Origin: Pelomonas sp963422775
GTDB taxonomy: Bacteria; Pseudomonadota; Gammaproteobacteria; Burkholderiales; Burkholderiaceae_C
Direction of reading: 5' to 3'
Length of the DNA: 64,000 nt
Assembly: GCA_963422775.4 (NCBI GenBank)
Contig: CAUJSJ030000032.1
Coordinates: forward strand, 98,393-162,392
Both the position numbers and the translations under genes were made by a program. Position 1 is the stretch's first letter. Every line of letters starts with the position of its first letter. The notes under the pieces are model-generated. The model had not been told where the DNA came from and made no database searches. It was given only the letters and a program-made list of their open reading frames with translations. Below, one piece after another: positions 46,494 through 56,221 of the stretch.

Positions 46494-49400
46494 ATGCACG
46501 CTGCTCTGTCCTCTGCCTTCAGGTCGATCCCCGTCGCGCTGCTGCTGTGCGCCGCATCCCAGGCCCAGGACCTCCCCGGCCAGCAGCCGCCCACCGCCGT
46601 CAGCAGCACACCGGCGCACGCGGCAACGCCGGTCGTCAAAAGCGAGCGCACTTACCTGATGTCCGCCTTCATGGCGACCTCGCAGGACAAGCTCAGCCTT
46701 TTTTCATCGGCGGACGGCGTCACGTTCACATCGCTGGGCTCCGAGGTCTACCAGCCGCCCAAGGACTTGCTGCGCGACCCGTCCATCATCCACGCGGCAG
46801 ATGGCCTGTACTACGTGGCCTACACGACCAACTGGTCAGGCCCGACCTTCGGCATCGCCAAGTCGGCCGATCTGAAGACCTGGACCCATGTGGCCGACGT
46901 GCCCGTGAAGCTCCCGGGGGTGACGAACGTCTGGGCGCCGGAATGGTTCCGCGACAGCGACGGCAGCCTGAAGCTCGTCGTCAGCCTGTCCACCACCGGC
47001 ACGCAGGGGCCGTTCGGCGCCTACACCGTGAAGGCGCTGGACGCCGGCTTCACGAAGTTCGCGGACCCCGTGCCCATGCAGGGGCTGGAGAACAACACCA
47101 TCGACACCTTCGTCATCCAGCATGAAGGTCGCTATGTCGCGTTCACGAAGAACGAGACGACCAAGTTCATCGAACTCGCCACGGCCCGGTCGCTGGACGG
47201 CCCGTGGACGCTCCAGAAGACCGGCGACTGGGCCGGCTGGGGTGGCCCGTCCGAAGGTCAGGCACTGGTTCCGATCAAAGGTGGCTGGCGCATCTACTTC
47301 GACGACTACACGACCAAACGCTACTGGTATTCCGACAGCTTCGACGGCCTGCAGACCTGGACGGCCAAGAAAGAACTGGGCGGCGTGTCGGGCACGGTAC
47401 GGCACTTCACCGTCATCTCGGAGGACACCGCGCAGCTGGCGCGCGCCACGGCGCCGAGAGCAAAACCCAAGTCCATCGCCTGGGACCGCCATTCGCTGAT
47501 CATCGACGGCCGTCGCGAGATGATCTTCGCCGGCGAGTTCCATCCCTTCCGCCTGCCCTCGCCCAGCCTGTGGCGCGACGTGCTGCAGAAGATGAAGGCG
47601 TCGGGCCTGAACGCCGTCTCCTTCTACTTCTCATGGGGCTACCACTCGGCCAAGCCGGGCCACTACGACTTCACCGGCGTGCGCAACATGGAGCGCGCCA
47701 TCCAGATGGCCGAGGAGGAAGGCCTCTACGTCATCGCCCGCATGGGGCCCTATGTGAACGCCGAGCTGACGGCCGGCGGCTTCCCTGGCTGGCTGCTGCG
47801 CCAGCGCGCCGAGGCGCGCACCGACGCGGCCGAGTACCAGGCCGCGGCCGACGAGTGGATGACGCAGATCAACGCCATCCTGGCCCGCCACCAAGCCACC
47901 AACGGCGGCGGGAACGTCATCGCCTATCAGATCGAGAACGAGCTGTTTGCGGTGAACCCCAAGAACGTCCGCCACATGCAGCACCTGGCGGACAAGGCTC
48001 GGGCCGACGGCATCACGGTGCCCCTCTTCCACAACGCCGCGTCGCGTCTGCCGGACTGGACGCCCAAGAACTCCACCGCCCCCTTTGCCAACCCCGGCCC
48101 GACCGACCTCTATGCCTTCGACGGCTACCCCGGCGGCGTCTGCAGCGTGGACGCCAAGCCCGGCTCACCGGCGCCGGCGCCGGACTGGGGCCTGTACGGC
48201 AAGAACTTTCCCAAGGTCGGCTCGCAGGCCTCGCCCAGCACGCCGGGCTTCGTCGCCGAGATCGGCGCGGGCTGGTTCGACTACTGGGGCAGCAACGGCA
48301 CCTACGAGTGCACGGCGCAGCGCCAGGGCCCGGGCTATCAGCGCGTGTTCTACGGCAGCAGCCTCATCAACGCGCTGACCATCCACTCCATCTACATGGC
48401 CTTCGGCGGCACCAGCTGGGGCTGGCAGCCGGGCCCCATCGTCTACACCAGCTACGACTACGGCTCGCCCATCAGCGAGGCCCGCGTGATGCGCGACAAG
48501 GCGCTGGTGCTCAAGCAGATGGGCGGCTTCGTGCAGGCCGCAACGCCTGTGCTGGCGCAGATGGACAAGGGTGAGGTGCTGGACCCGGGCAATGCCAAGG
48601 TCAGGCTTTATCACAACGTCAACAGCGCTTTGGGCAGCCATGTGCTGCTGGCCCAGCACAACGTGCTGACGGGCACCGAGTCGTTTGGATTCAAGCTGCA
48701 GACGCGTGATGGCAGCTATCAGATCCCGCAGGCCGGCAAGCTGACTCTGACGGGGCAGGACGCCAAGATGCTGCTCGCGTCCTACGTGCTGGAGCGCCAG
48801 CACCTCGTCTACAGCACGAGCGAACTGCAGGCGCAGCTGCAGCAGGGCACGCGTGACGTCGCCCTGTTCTACGGCCGCAATGGCGACGATGGCGAGACCG
48901 TGCTGCGCTATGCCACCGAACCAACCGTGAAGCTGCTGCGCGGCCAGGCCCAGGTGAACTGGGATGCCAAGAGCGGCGACCTGCGGCTGAACTACCAGCA
49001 CGCCGGCCTCATCGAAGTGCTGATCAGCGGCGCCGGCCACGCGCCCTTGCTGCTGCTGATCGCCGACGAGAAGACCGGCCAGGAGTTCTGGCGCCTGCAG
49101 GCCGGTGGCCAGCCCGTGCTCGTTCGCAGCCCGGGCCTCGTGCGCACGGCGACGGTCGACGGCAAGACATTGAAGCTGGGCGGCGACACGACCGCACCGA
49201 GCATGCTGCGCGCCTGGGTGCCAGACGGCATCAACGCACTGAACTTCAACGGCCAGGCCATCGCGGTTTCGACGCTGGACTTCAGCCTCAACACCCGCAC
49301 CGCCCTGCCCGGCCCCGACGCGATCAAGCTGCCCGACCTGACGCAGCTCGCCTGGACCCGCCGTTTCGATTCCCTCGAAGCCGCGCCAGCTTTCGACGAC

Positions 49401-50378
49401 AGCGCCTGGCGCAAGACCGACGCCACCGTGTCGGCCGCCAATGTCTACACCGCACCCGACAAGGGCCAGCCCGTGCTGGCGATGAGCGACTACGGCTTCC
49501 ACCACGGCGACGTCTGGTACCGCGGCCGCTTCACGACGACCGACACCAAGCCGCTGCAGCTGGAGCTGTTCTTCGGCGGCGGCGGCGCCGGGATGATCCA
49601 GGTCTGGCTGGACGGGAGATTCCTCGGCCAGCAGGAACACGACACCGGCCGCCCCTTCCCCGAGACGACCGACACCTTCAAACAGCTGCTGAAGGACCTG
49701 CCCGCAGGCGAGCACGTGCTGGCTGTCGTCGTGCGCAACAACTCGCACAACTGGGACCTGTTCGCCGACGACGTGCACAAGGAGGCGCGTGGCCTCATCT
49801 CCGCGTCCCTCGCCCACAAAGGCGGCCAGCGCTTCGGCACGCACATCGCGTGGAAGATCCAGGGCAACAAGGGCGGCGAAGACATTGCCGACCTCGTGCG
49901 CGGCCCCATGAACAACGGCGGCCTGCATGGCGAGCGCATGGGCTGGTATCTGCCCTTCGACGCGAGCAAGCCCGCGCCGGGTTGGGAGGCCACGACGGCA
50001 AGCGCCGCGCCGCCCGCGCCAGGCAGCTACTGGCTGCGCACCAACTTCAAGCTGGACCTGCCGGCCGGCCACGACGTGCAGCTGGGCCTGGCCTTCGGCG
50101 ACACGACGAAACCGCGCTCCGAGGTCGAGAACCGTGCGCTGATCTTCGTCAACGGCTGGAACCTGGGCCAGTTCATCGCCCACGTCGGGCCGCAGCGCGT
50201 CTTCGTGCTGCCGCCGGGCATCCTGAACCCGAACGGCGACAACACGCTGACGCTGGCCGTCACGACCGATGGCCAGCCGGCCAACGCGCTGGAGGCTGTG
50301 CGCCTGGTGCCGCTGGCTGTCGCCCGTGGTGGCGTGCCGCTGGAAGCCGTGCCGCAACCGCGGAATCTTCAGCGATGA
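46494..50378 (+). CDS. Secreted GH43-like / GH35 beta-galactosidase fusion
   Basis: A 1,294-residue exported protein. Signal peptide: SIPVALLLCAASQAQ. Residues of about 50-320 form a GH43-type five-blade propeller: RDPSIIHAADGLYYVAYTTN with the base Asp, GVTNVWAPEWF, and GGPSEGQALV with the likely acid Glu. Residues from about 330 are GH35: IIDGRREMIFAGEFHPFRLP, VIARMGPYVNAELTAGGFPG, acid/base Glu in VIAYQIENEL near 482, and nucleophile Glu in VAEIGAGWF near 587. C-terminal beta-sandwich domains follow (VWLDGRFLGQQEHD, FVNGWNLGQFIAHVGPQ). The pair would remove arabinose- and galactose-type side chains from pectin. It overlaps the GH2 gene by 4 bases. Confidence 0.88.
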   Translation: MHAALSSAFRSIPVALLLCAASQAQDLPGQQPPTAVSSTPAHAATPVVKSERTYLMSAFMATSQDKLSLFSSADGVTFTSLGSEVYQPPKDLLRDPSIIHAADGLYYVAYTTNWSGPTFGIAKSADLKTWTHVADVPVKLPGVTNVWAPEWFRDSDGSLKLVVSLSTTGTQGPFGAYTVKALDAGFTKFADPVPMQGLENNTIDTFVIQHEGRYVAFTKNETTKFIELATARSLDGPWTLQKTGDWAGWGGPSEGQALVPIKGGWRIYFDDYTTKRYWYSDSFDGLQTWTAKKELGGVSGTVRHFTVISEDTAQLARATAPRAKPKSIAWDRHSLIIDGRREMIFAGEFHPFRLPSPSLWRDVLQKMKASGLNAVSFYFSWGYHSAKPGHYDFTGVRNMERAIQMAEEEGLYVIARMGPYVNAELTAGGFPGWLLRQRAEARTDAAEYQAAADEWMTQINAILARHQATNGGGNVIAYQIENELFAVNPKNVRHMQHLADKARADGITVPLFHNAASRLPDWTPKNSTAPFANPGPTDLYAFDGYPGGVCSVDAKPGSPAPAPDWGLYGKNFPKVGSQASPSTPGFVAEIGAGWFDYWGSNGTYECTAQRQGPGYQRVFYGSSLINALTIHSIYMAFGGTSWGWQPGPIVYTSYDYGSPISEARVMRDKALVLKQMGGFVQAATPVLAQMDKGEVLDPGNAKVRLYHNVNSALGSHVLLAQHNVLTGTESFGFKLQTRDGSYQIPQAGKLTLTGQDAKMLLASYVLERQHLVYSTSELQAQLQQGTRDVALFYGRNGDDGETVLRYATEPTVKLLRGQAQVNWDAKSGDLRLNYQHAGLIEVLISGAGHAPLLLLIADEKTGQEFWRLQAGGQPVLVRSPGLVRTATVDGKTLKLGGDTTAPSMLRAWVPDGINALNFNGQAIAVSTLDFSLNTRTALPGPDAIKLPDLTQLAWTRRFDSLEAAPAFDDSAWRKTDATVSAANVYTAPDKGQPVLAMSDYGFHHGDVWYRGRFTTTDTKPLQLELFFGGGGAGMIQVWLDGRFLGQQEHDTGRPFPETTDTFKQLLKDLPAGEHVLAVVVRNNSHNWDLFADDVHKEARGLISASLAHKGGQRFGTHIAWKIQGNKGGEDIADLVRGPMNNGGLHGERMGWYLPFDASKPAPGWEATTASAAPPAPGSYWLRTNFKLDLPAGHDVQLGLAFGDTTKPRSEVENRALIFVNGWNLGQFIAHVGPQRVFVLPPGILNPNGDNTLTLAVTTDGQPANALEAVRLVPLAVARGGVPLEAVPQPRNLQR

Positions 50379-52777
50379 AGCGCTTGTTCACCCTCCTCGC
50401 CGCCGCCCTGCTCGCCGGCTCGGCCCTCGCCCAGCGCCAGGAGCTGCCGCTGGACAACGGCTGGCGCTTCAGCAAGAGCGACCCCGGCGCCGCGATGAAC
50501 CCCGCCTTCGACGACAGTGGCTGGCAGGCCGTGCGCGTGCCGCACGACTGGAGCCAGCACGAGCCCCTCCGCCCTGAATACGGCAGCGGGAACGGCTATG
50601 CAGCGGGCGGCATCGCCTGGTACCGGCGTGCATTCACGGTGGACGCCGCGCAGCAGGGCCGCGTCGCGCGCGTCACCTTCGACGGCGTCTACGACCACGC
50701 ACAGGTCTGGATCAACGGCCACTTCGTCGGCGGCCGACCCTACGGCTACAGCAGCTTCCAGTTCGAGCTGACGCGCCATCTGAAGGCCGACGGCAGCCCC
50801 AATGTGCTGGCCGTGCGCGTGGACCACTCGCGCCAGACCGACTCGCGCTACTTCACCGGTTCCGGCATCTACCGCGATGCACGACTGAGCTTCACGGACC
50901 CACTGCACATCGCACCGTGGGGTACGTACGTGACGACACCACACGTCACCGCCGCCAAAGCCGAGGTGAGGGCCCAGGCCGAACTCATCAACGCAGCAAC
51001 GACTGCACGCCAGTTCACGCTGCGCGCCGAGCTGATTGCGCCAGACGGCCGCGTCGCCGCGACACACGACAGCCAAGCCCAGCTCGCAGCCGGTGAGAGC
51101 CGCACGCTGTCTCAAACGCTGGCGGTCGACAAGCCCCAGCGCTGGTCGCTGGAAACGCCGGCGCTCTATACGCTGCGCCAGACCGTGCTCGTGCAAGGCA
51201 AGCTGGTCGACCAGACCCGCACGCCCTTCGGCATCCGCCGCTTCCGCTTCGATGCCAACACCGGCTTCTCGCTGAACGATCAGTCGCTCAAGCTAAAAGG
51301 CGTGTGCCTGCACCACGACGCCGGCAGCCTGGGCGCCGCCGTGCCGGTGGCGGTGCTGGAACGCCGGCTGCAGCAGTTGAAGGACATCGGCGTCAACGCC
51401 ATCCGCACCAGCCACAACCCGCCCGCGCCCGAACTGCTGGACCTGGCCGACCGCATGGGCTTGCTCGTGCAGGCCGAGGCCTTCGACGAGTTCACGCCGA
51501 CGAAGAACAAATGGATAGACGGCTGGAACGTCGGTGTACCCGGCCGCCAAGGCTATGGCGAGGAGTTCGCGCGCTGGGGCGTGCGCGACGTCGAGGACAT
51601 GGTGAAGCGCGACCGCAACCACCCGAGCATCGTCATGTGGAGCGTCGGCAACGAATTCGACTATCCCAACGATCCGTTCTCGCACCCGGTGCTGGGCGCC
51701 AAGTACCGTCCCGCCGCACCGCCAGCCAGCGACCTCGTGCGCTGGGGCAAGCCTCTCGTCGACGCGGTGCGCCGCATGGACCCGACACGGCCGGTCACCG
51801 CCGCGATGGCCTTGGTCGAGATGAGCGACGCGGTCGGCTTTGGCGAGCTGTTCGACGTGGCCGGCTACAACTACCAGGAAGCCCGCTACGCCGCCGACCA
51901 CGCGAAGTACCCAAGGCGCGTCATCTACGGCAGCGAGAACCGCCACGACTACCGCGCTTGGGCAGTAGTCCGCGACACGCCCTGGATCGCGGCCCAGTTC
52001 CTGTGGACCGGCTTCGACTACCTCGGCGAGGCCGGCCGCTGGCCGCTGCGCGCGGCGGACTTCGGCTTGTTTGACCTGGCAGGCTTCATGAAGCCACGCG
52101 GCGCCTTCCGCGCCAGCCTGTGGAGCGACAAGCCGGTGGTCTACCTGGCCGCTGCGACGGCTTCGGCCACGCAGATCGCGTCCCAATCCGGCCAGGGCAC
52201 CCCGCTGCTGGACCAGCAAAAGCGCGCCCAGGTCGCCGAGCACTGGAACTGGCCGGTGGGCGAGTCCGTCGTCGTCTCGGCCTATGCCAACACGCCCGAG
52301 GTGCAGCTGTGGCTGAACGGCAGGCTCATCGGCTCGCAGAAGGCGGCGGATGCCGTCGAGGGCATCCTGAGCTGGACGCTGCCGTTTGAAGCCGGCGAGC
52401 TGAAGGCGGTGGGGCTGAAGGACGGCAAGCCCGTCGCCGGGTTCAAGCTGGAGACGGCTGGCGCGGCTGCGCGCATTGAGCTGAAGCGCGTCGCCACCGG
52501 CAAGGACGGCGTCGAGCAGATCGCCTTCTTCGTCGTCGACGCCCAAGGCCGCCGCGTGCCGGACGCCGCCCAGCGCCTGCACTTCGCGCTGCTTGGTCCT
52601 GTCGAGATCCTCGGCATCGGCAACGGCAACCTTGCCGACGTGGATGATCCACGTGACGCCGAGCACGCGGTCTTCGAGGGCCGCGGCCTGGCCGTTATGC
52701 GCCGAGCCGACAACAACACTTCCGCGCGTCTGCGCGTCAGCGCTCCCGGCCTCGCTTCGGCCGAACTGCCGCTTTGA
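50375..52777 (+). CDS. GH2 family beta-galactosidase
   Basis: An 800-residue glycoside hydrolase with signal peptide KRLFTLLAAALLAGSALAQ. Order: sugar-binding sandwich (DNGWRFSKSD, VRVPHDWSQHEP, VWINGHFVGGRPYGYSSF), immunoglobulin-like domain, TIM barrel (KLKGVCLHHDAGSLGA, IRTSHNPPAPELLDL), acid/base in VMWSVGNEFDYP near 427 and likely nucleophile in IYGSENRHDY near 520. Two C-terminal domains include NTPEVQLWLNGRLIG. It would cleave beta-linked galactose or a related side chain of rhamnogalacturonan-I. The start overlaps the GH35 stop by 4 bases. Confidence 0.92.
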   Translation: MKRLFTLLAAALLAGSALAQRQELPLDNGWRFSKSDPGAAMNPAFDDSGWQAVRVPHDWSQHEPLRPEYGSGNGYAAGGIAWYRRAFTVDAAQQGRVARVTFDGVYDHAQVWINGHFVGGRPYGYSSFQFELTRHLKADGSPNVLAVRVDHSRQTDSRYFTGSGIYRDARLSFTDPLHIAPWGTYVTTPHVTAAKAEVRAQAELINAATTARQFTLRAELIAPDGRVAATHDSQAQLAAGESRTLSQTLAVDKPQRWSLETPALYTLRQTVLVQGKLVDQTRTPFGIRRFRFDANTGFSLNDQSLKLKGVCLHHDAGSLGAAVPVAVLERRLQQLKDIGVNAIRTSHNPPAPELLDLADRMGLLVQAEAFDEFTPTKNKWIDGWNVGVPGRQGYGEEFARWGVRDVEDMVKRDRNHPSIVMWSVGNEFDYPNDPFSHPVLGAKYRPAAPPASDLVRWGKPLVDAVRRMDPTRPVTAAMALVEMSDAVGFGELFDVAGYNYQEARYAADHAKYPRRVIYGSENRHDYRAWAVVRDTPWIAAQFLWTGFDYLGEAGRWPLRAADFGLFDLAGFMKPRGAFRASLWSDKPVVYLAAATASATQIASQSGQGTPLLDQQKRAQVAEHWNWPVGESVVVSAYANTPEVQLWLNGRLIGSQKAADAVEGILSWTLPFEAGELKAVGLKDGKPVAGFKLETAGAAARIELKRVATGKDGVEQIAFFVVDAQGRRVPDAAQRLHFALLGPVEILGIGNGNLADVDDPRDAEHAVFEGRGLAVMRRADNNTSARLRVSAPGLASAELPL

Positions 52778-52791
52778 AAAGAGACACCACC

Positions 52792-53955
52792 ATGTCCAAC
52801 CAGATCCTCAAGCCCGTCGACTCGTCGCGCATCCACCCCCTGCTGGCCCACCACACGGCCCACCTGGGCGCGGACCGCGACGACATCCGCGGCGCCGTCG
52901 ATCGCCTGATCCACAACCTGATCAACATCGAAGACAAGGACTGCAAGTTCCTGCTGCGACTGGACGACGGCCGCGTGCTGGACACCAAGGGCTGGAACGG
53001 CTTCGAGTGGACGCACGGCGTGGGCCTGTACGGCGTCTACAAGATCTGGGAGCTGACGGGCGACCCCAAGGCCTGGGACATCATGACCAGCTGGTTCGAG
53101 GCGCGCTTCAAGGAGGGCATGCCCAGCCGCAACATCAACACGGTGGCGCCCTTCCTGACGCTGGCCTACCTGTTCGACCGCACCGGCGAGCGCCGCTTCC
53201 TGCCCTACATCGACCGCTGGGCCGAGTGGGTCTACAACGAGCTGCCGCGCACCGAGGAAGGCGGCTTCCAGCACATCGTCTACAACAGCGTGAACCACCA
53301 GCAGCTGTGGGACGACACGCTGATGATGTCCGTGCTCCCGCTGGCCAAGTTCGGGCTGTTGTTGGGCCGCCCGCACTACGTGGAAGAGGCCAAGCGCCAG
53401 TTCCTCGTCCACATCAAATACCTGGCCGACCGCAAGACGGGGCTGTGGTTCCACGGCTGGACGTTCGAGGGTCGGCACAACTTTGCGAACGCGCTGTGGG
53501 CGCGCGGGAACTCATGGGTCACCATCGTCATTCCAGAGTTCATCGAACTGCTGAACCTCCCTGAGGGTGATGCGTTTCGACAGTTCCTGATCTCGACCCT
53601 GGAGGCGCAGGTGAAGGCGTTGGCGGGATGCCAGTCTTCATCTGGCTTGTGGCCCACGCTGTTGGACGATCCGACGTCGTATGACGAGGCAGCGGCTTCC
53701 GCCGGGTTGGCTTACGGCATCCTGAAGGCGGTGCGCAAGGGCTACCTGCCCCAGTCGTACGAAGCCGTCGGCTTGAAGGCGGCGCTGGCGGTGCGATCGA
53801 AGATCAACGAGGCGGGGGAGCTGACGCAGGTGAGCTTTGGCACGCCGGTGTTCAACACGCTGCAGGAATACAAGGACATCCCGCTGACGTCCATGCCGTT
53901 CGGCCAGGCGATGGCGCTGCTGGCCATGGGCGAGCTGCTCGTGCGCTTCATCTGA
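52792..53955 (+). CDS. GH105 unsaturated rhamnogalacturonyl hydrolase
   Basis: A 387-residue (alpha/alpha)6-barrel enzyme. WNGFEWTHGVGLYGVYKIW, QLWDDTLMMSVLPLAKFG (catalytic Asp near 174), GLWFHGWTFEGRHNFANALW and ARGNSWVTIVIPEF are GH105 landmarks of the YteR/RhiN type. It hydrates and splits unsaturated galacturonyl-rhamnose. No signal peptide is present, so it works in the cytoplasm on imported disaccharide. I use the ATG at 52792 (MSNQILKP), preceded by AAGAGA; an in-frame TTG at 52774 overlaps the previous stop. The next gene is a GPH transporter, as in the rhiTN pair of Dickeya. Confidence 0.93.
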   Translation: MSNQILKPVDSSRIHPLLAHHTAHLGADRDDIRGAVDRLIHNLINIEDKDCKFLLRLDDGRVLDTKGWNGFEWTHGVGLYGVYKIWELTGDPKAWDIMTSWFEARFKEGMPSRNINTVAPFLTLAYLFDRTGERRFLPYIDRWAEWVYNELPRTEEGGFQHIVYNSVNHQQLWDDTLMMSVLPLAKFGLLLGRPHYVEEAKRQFLVHIKYLADRKTGLWFHGWTFEGRHNFANALWARGNSWVTIVIPEFIELLNLPEGDAFRQFLISTLEAQVKALAGCQSSSGLWPTLLDDPTSYDEAAASAGLAYGILKAVRKGYLPQSYEAVGLKAALAVRSKINEAGELTQVSFGTPVFNTLQEYKDIPLTSMPFGQAMALLAMGELLVRFI

Positions 53956-53957
53956 CC

Positions 53958-55616
53958 ATGCAGAAGAACCTGCACCCTGCGGCCCGCGAGCCCGGCTGGA
54001 TCAACTACTGGGGCTGGGGCAGCGGCGACATGCTGGGCGCCGGCGCCCAAGCCGTCATCACCGGCTGGCTGTTCTATTTCTTCACCACCTTCTGCGGCCT
54101 CAGCGCTGTCGAAGCCGGGCTGATCCTCGGCCTGCCGCGCCTGCTCGAAGCCATCACCTGCCCATTGATCGGCTACGTCTCCGACAACCTGCGCCACACC
54201 TGGGTAGGCCGCAAGATCGGCCGGCGCAAGATCTTCCTGCTCATCACCATCCCGCTGCTGCCCAGCTTCGCGCTGATCTTCCGCGCCGGCCACACCTTCT
54301 ACTACTACCTGTTCGCCTTCATCTTCTTCGAGCTGCTGTACACGATGTTTCTCATCCCCTGGGAAACGCTGGCGGCGGAGATGACCAAGGACTACAAGAG
54401 GAAGGCCAAGTTCGCCGGTGCCCGCATGATCGTGGCGCAGAGCTCGGCCATCCTGGCCTCCTACCTGCCCACGCTGCTGATCAGCCAGTTCGGCGGCAAG
54501 GACTCGCCCGACACCTTCTTCTGGATGGCGGCCATCTTCGGCGTCATCTTCTCGATCGTCGTCAGCCTCGTCGTGCTGACGACCTGGGAGCGCCCCTACG
54601 GCACGCGCGAGCAGGCCGTCATGTCGCAGACCTACGGCGGCGTGACGCTCAAGGCGGCGCTGGCACTGCCGGTCAAGATGTTCGGTGACCTGTTCTCGAC
54701 GCTGAAGATCCGCGCCTTCCGCCAGCACCTGTCCATCTACCTGGGCGGCTATCTGTCGCAGGACATCTTCAACACCGCCTTCCCCATCTTCGTGGCAACG
54801 GTGCTGATGGGTGCCACCCTCGTCATCTCGCAGCTGATGACGGTCATGTACGTGGCCCAGCTGATCTCGGTCATGGTGGCGATCCAGATCGTCATCCGCA
54901 CGGGGCCTGTGCTGGCCTACCGCATCGCCATCAGCCTGTTCGGCGCGGCGCTGCTGCTGTACCTGGGCTTCTTCCTGACGCGGCCCGAGGGCTTCGCTGC
55001 CGGTTTCCAGGCACTGGGCGCTAATCTCTTCACCGCGCTGGACCCGGCGCGCGACAGCTTCAGCCTCGGCCTCGTGTTCTGGCTCTTCGCGCCCATCGTC
55101 CTCGCAGGGCTGGGCCGCGGCACGCTGAACTTCGTGCCCTGGTCGGTCTACAACTACCTGCCCGACATCGACGAGGCCGTCACCGGCCAGCGCCGCGAAG
55201 GCATCTTTGCCGGCGTGATGACGCTGGTGCGCAAGATGGCCCAGAGTGCGGCCATCATCGCCAGCGGCTGGATCATCGACCTGGGCGGCTACATCTCGCC
55301 CAAGACGCGGCCGGGTGAGGTCATCGTGCAGAGCCCCGAGGCCATCCAGACCATCACCGCGCTGATGGTGGGCGGGCCGCTGCTGATGATGCTGTTCGGC
55401 CTGCTGGCCTCGTGGAGCTTCCGCTTGAATGCCGGCACGCATGCGGTGCTCGTCAACGAGGTGGAGCGCCTGCGCAACGGCGCGACCGAAGCGCAAACGC
55501 CAGAGAGCGGCCGCATCGTCGAAGACCTGACCGGCTGGCCCTATGACCGCCTGTGGGGCCGTGGCAACGTTCACGCGGCCGATTCCTCGCTGCAACCCTT
55601 GCAAGCCCGCCCATGA
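53958..55616 (+). CDS. GPH-family sugar:cation symporter, RhiT-like
   Basis: A 552-residue transporter with about 12 hydrophobic helices, in the glycoside-pentoside-hexuronide (MelB-type) group of MFS proteins. It begins REPGWINYWGWGSGDMLGAG; loop YVSDNLRHTWVGRKIGRRKI is a typical inter-helix Asp/Arg/Lys motif, and ELLYTMFLIPWETLAAEMTK recalls MelB helix IV with its PxxALxxEMT pattern. The link to GH105 suggests uptake of unsaturated rhamnogalacturonan disaccharide; substrate is inference. The stop overlaps the start of the acetylesterase gene by 4 bases. Confidence 0.9.
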   Translation: MQKNLHPAAREPGWINYWGWGSGDMLGAGAQAVITGWLFYFFTTFCGLSAVEAGLILGLPRLLEAITCPLIGYVSDNLRHTWVGRKIGRRKIFLLITIPLLPSFALIFRAGHTFYYYLFAFIFFELLYTMFLIPWETLAAEMTKDYKRKAKFAGARMIVAQSSAILASYLPTLLISQFGGKDSPDTFFWMAAIFGVIFSIVVSLVVLTTWERPYGTREQAVMSQTYGGVTLKAALALPVKMFGDLFSTLKIRAFRQHLSIYLGGYLSQDIFNTAFPIFVATVLMGATLVISQLMTVMYVAQLISVMVAIQIVIRTGPVLAYRIAISLFGAALLLYLGFFLTRPEGFAAGFQALGANLFTALDPARDSFSLGLVFWLFAPIVLAGLGRGTLNFVPWSVYNYLPDIDEAVTGQRREGIFAGVMTLVRKMAQSAAIIASGWIIDLGGYISPKTRPGEVIVQSPEAIQTITALMVGGPLLMMLFGLLASWSFRLNAGTHAVLVNEVERLRNGATEAQTPESGRIVEDLTGWPYDRLWGRGNVHAADSSLQPLQARP

Positions 55617-55866
55617 ACAGCTTCAACCGCCGCCGGGTTCTTCTGCCCTGGCTGCTCTCCATGCCTCTGTGGCTCTGTGGTTGCATCTCACTGCCACCCA
55701 CCGCCAGTGCGCTCAGCATCGACTTCACCGCCCAGCCCGAGCCCATCTACAGCCGCGAACGCGGCCATGGCTTCGAGTCCGGCGCGCCGCGCAACGCGGC
55801 CGGCCAGTCGAGTTTCTTCACGGTGGACGTGCCTTCTGAGGGCAACTACCGCGTCACCGCCACGCT
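55613..55866 (+). pseudogene. Rhamnogalacturonan acetylesterase, 5' fragment cut by the insertion element
   Basis: Codons 1 to about 85 of an SGNH esterase gene. A signal or lipoprotein-like N-terminus (RRRVLLPWLLSMPLWLCGC) is followed by the N-terminal beta domain ALSIDFTAQPEPIYSRERGH and FFTVDVPSEGNYRVTATL. At 55866/55867 the frame passes into the mobile element and stops at 55963. The other part resumes at 57514; joining the two gives an uninterrupted 422-residue frame. Confidence 0.88.
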
Positions 55867-55979
55867 GATATGGCTTCTTCCTGTCAAGCGGCAAGACCCG
55901 GTCCTCTGCGGTGCAGATATTGAACTGAACCTGTTGCCGGACGGGGAACGCGACGGAGCCTGAGTTGCCACCCGATGTG

Positions 55980-56122
55980 GATGCGCGACGGTTGATCATG
56001 CTGATATGCGAGGGTTGGCTACCTCAAGACAAGTGTTCGTCGCAGGGCTGCCTTCGGTCTAGGGGCTGAGGTCGATCCGGCCACTCGCGCGGCGTTCACG
56101 CTCAATAACGTGGTCGAGGGTT
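55980..56122 (-). ncRNA. Candidate bridge RNA / seekRNA of the insertion sequence
   Basis: Two internal loops are visible. Loop A (donor): outer stem GCGACG/CGTCGC (55985-55990, 56038-56043), inner stem GAGG/CCTC (56010-56013, 56022-56025); between them CTGATATG (56001-56008) equals the CT core plus right-end sequence at 55865-55872, and AGACAAG (56027-56033) is the exact complement of the other end, CTTGTCT at 57507-57513. Loop B (target): outer stem CCTTCG/CGAGGG (56051-56056, 56115-56120), inner TGAG/CTCA (56067-56070, 56101-56104); CTAGGGG (56059-56065) matches host CTAGGCG with one change and AACGTGG (56107-56113) complements host CCACGCT with one change. In transposase sense the target loop comes first. 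Sense and ends are inferred. Confidence 0.68.
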
Positions 56123-56221
56123 CCCTTGATGGCCGCGGCTGCGCCGCGTTCCCCGTCCGGCCTCTGGTGCAAATGCGGGTGTGTCACCTCCTTGGCGCGG
56201 CGCTGTTCATCAGGACGACCT

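Noticed and set aside
53742..55604. A 620-codon minus-strand frame, rich in Gln, Asp and His
   Set aside because: Shadow of the GH105 and GPH transporter genes, which have clear family motifs.
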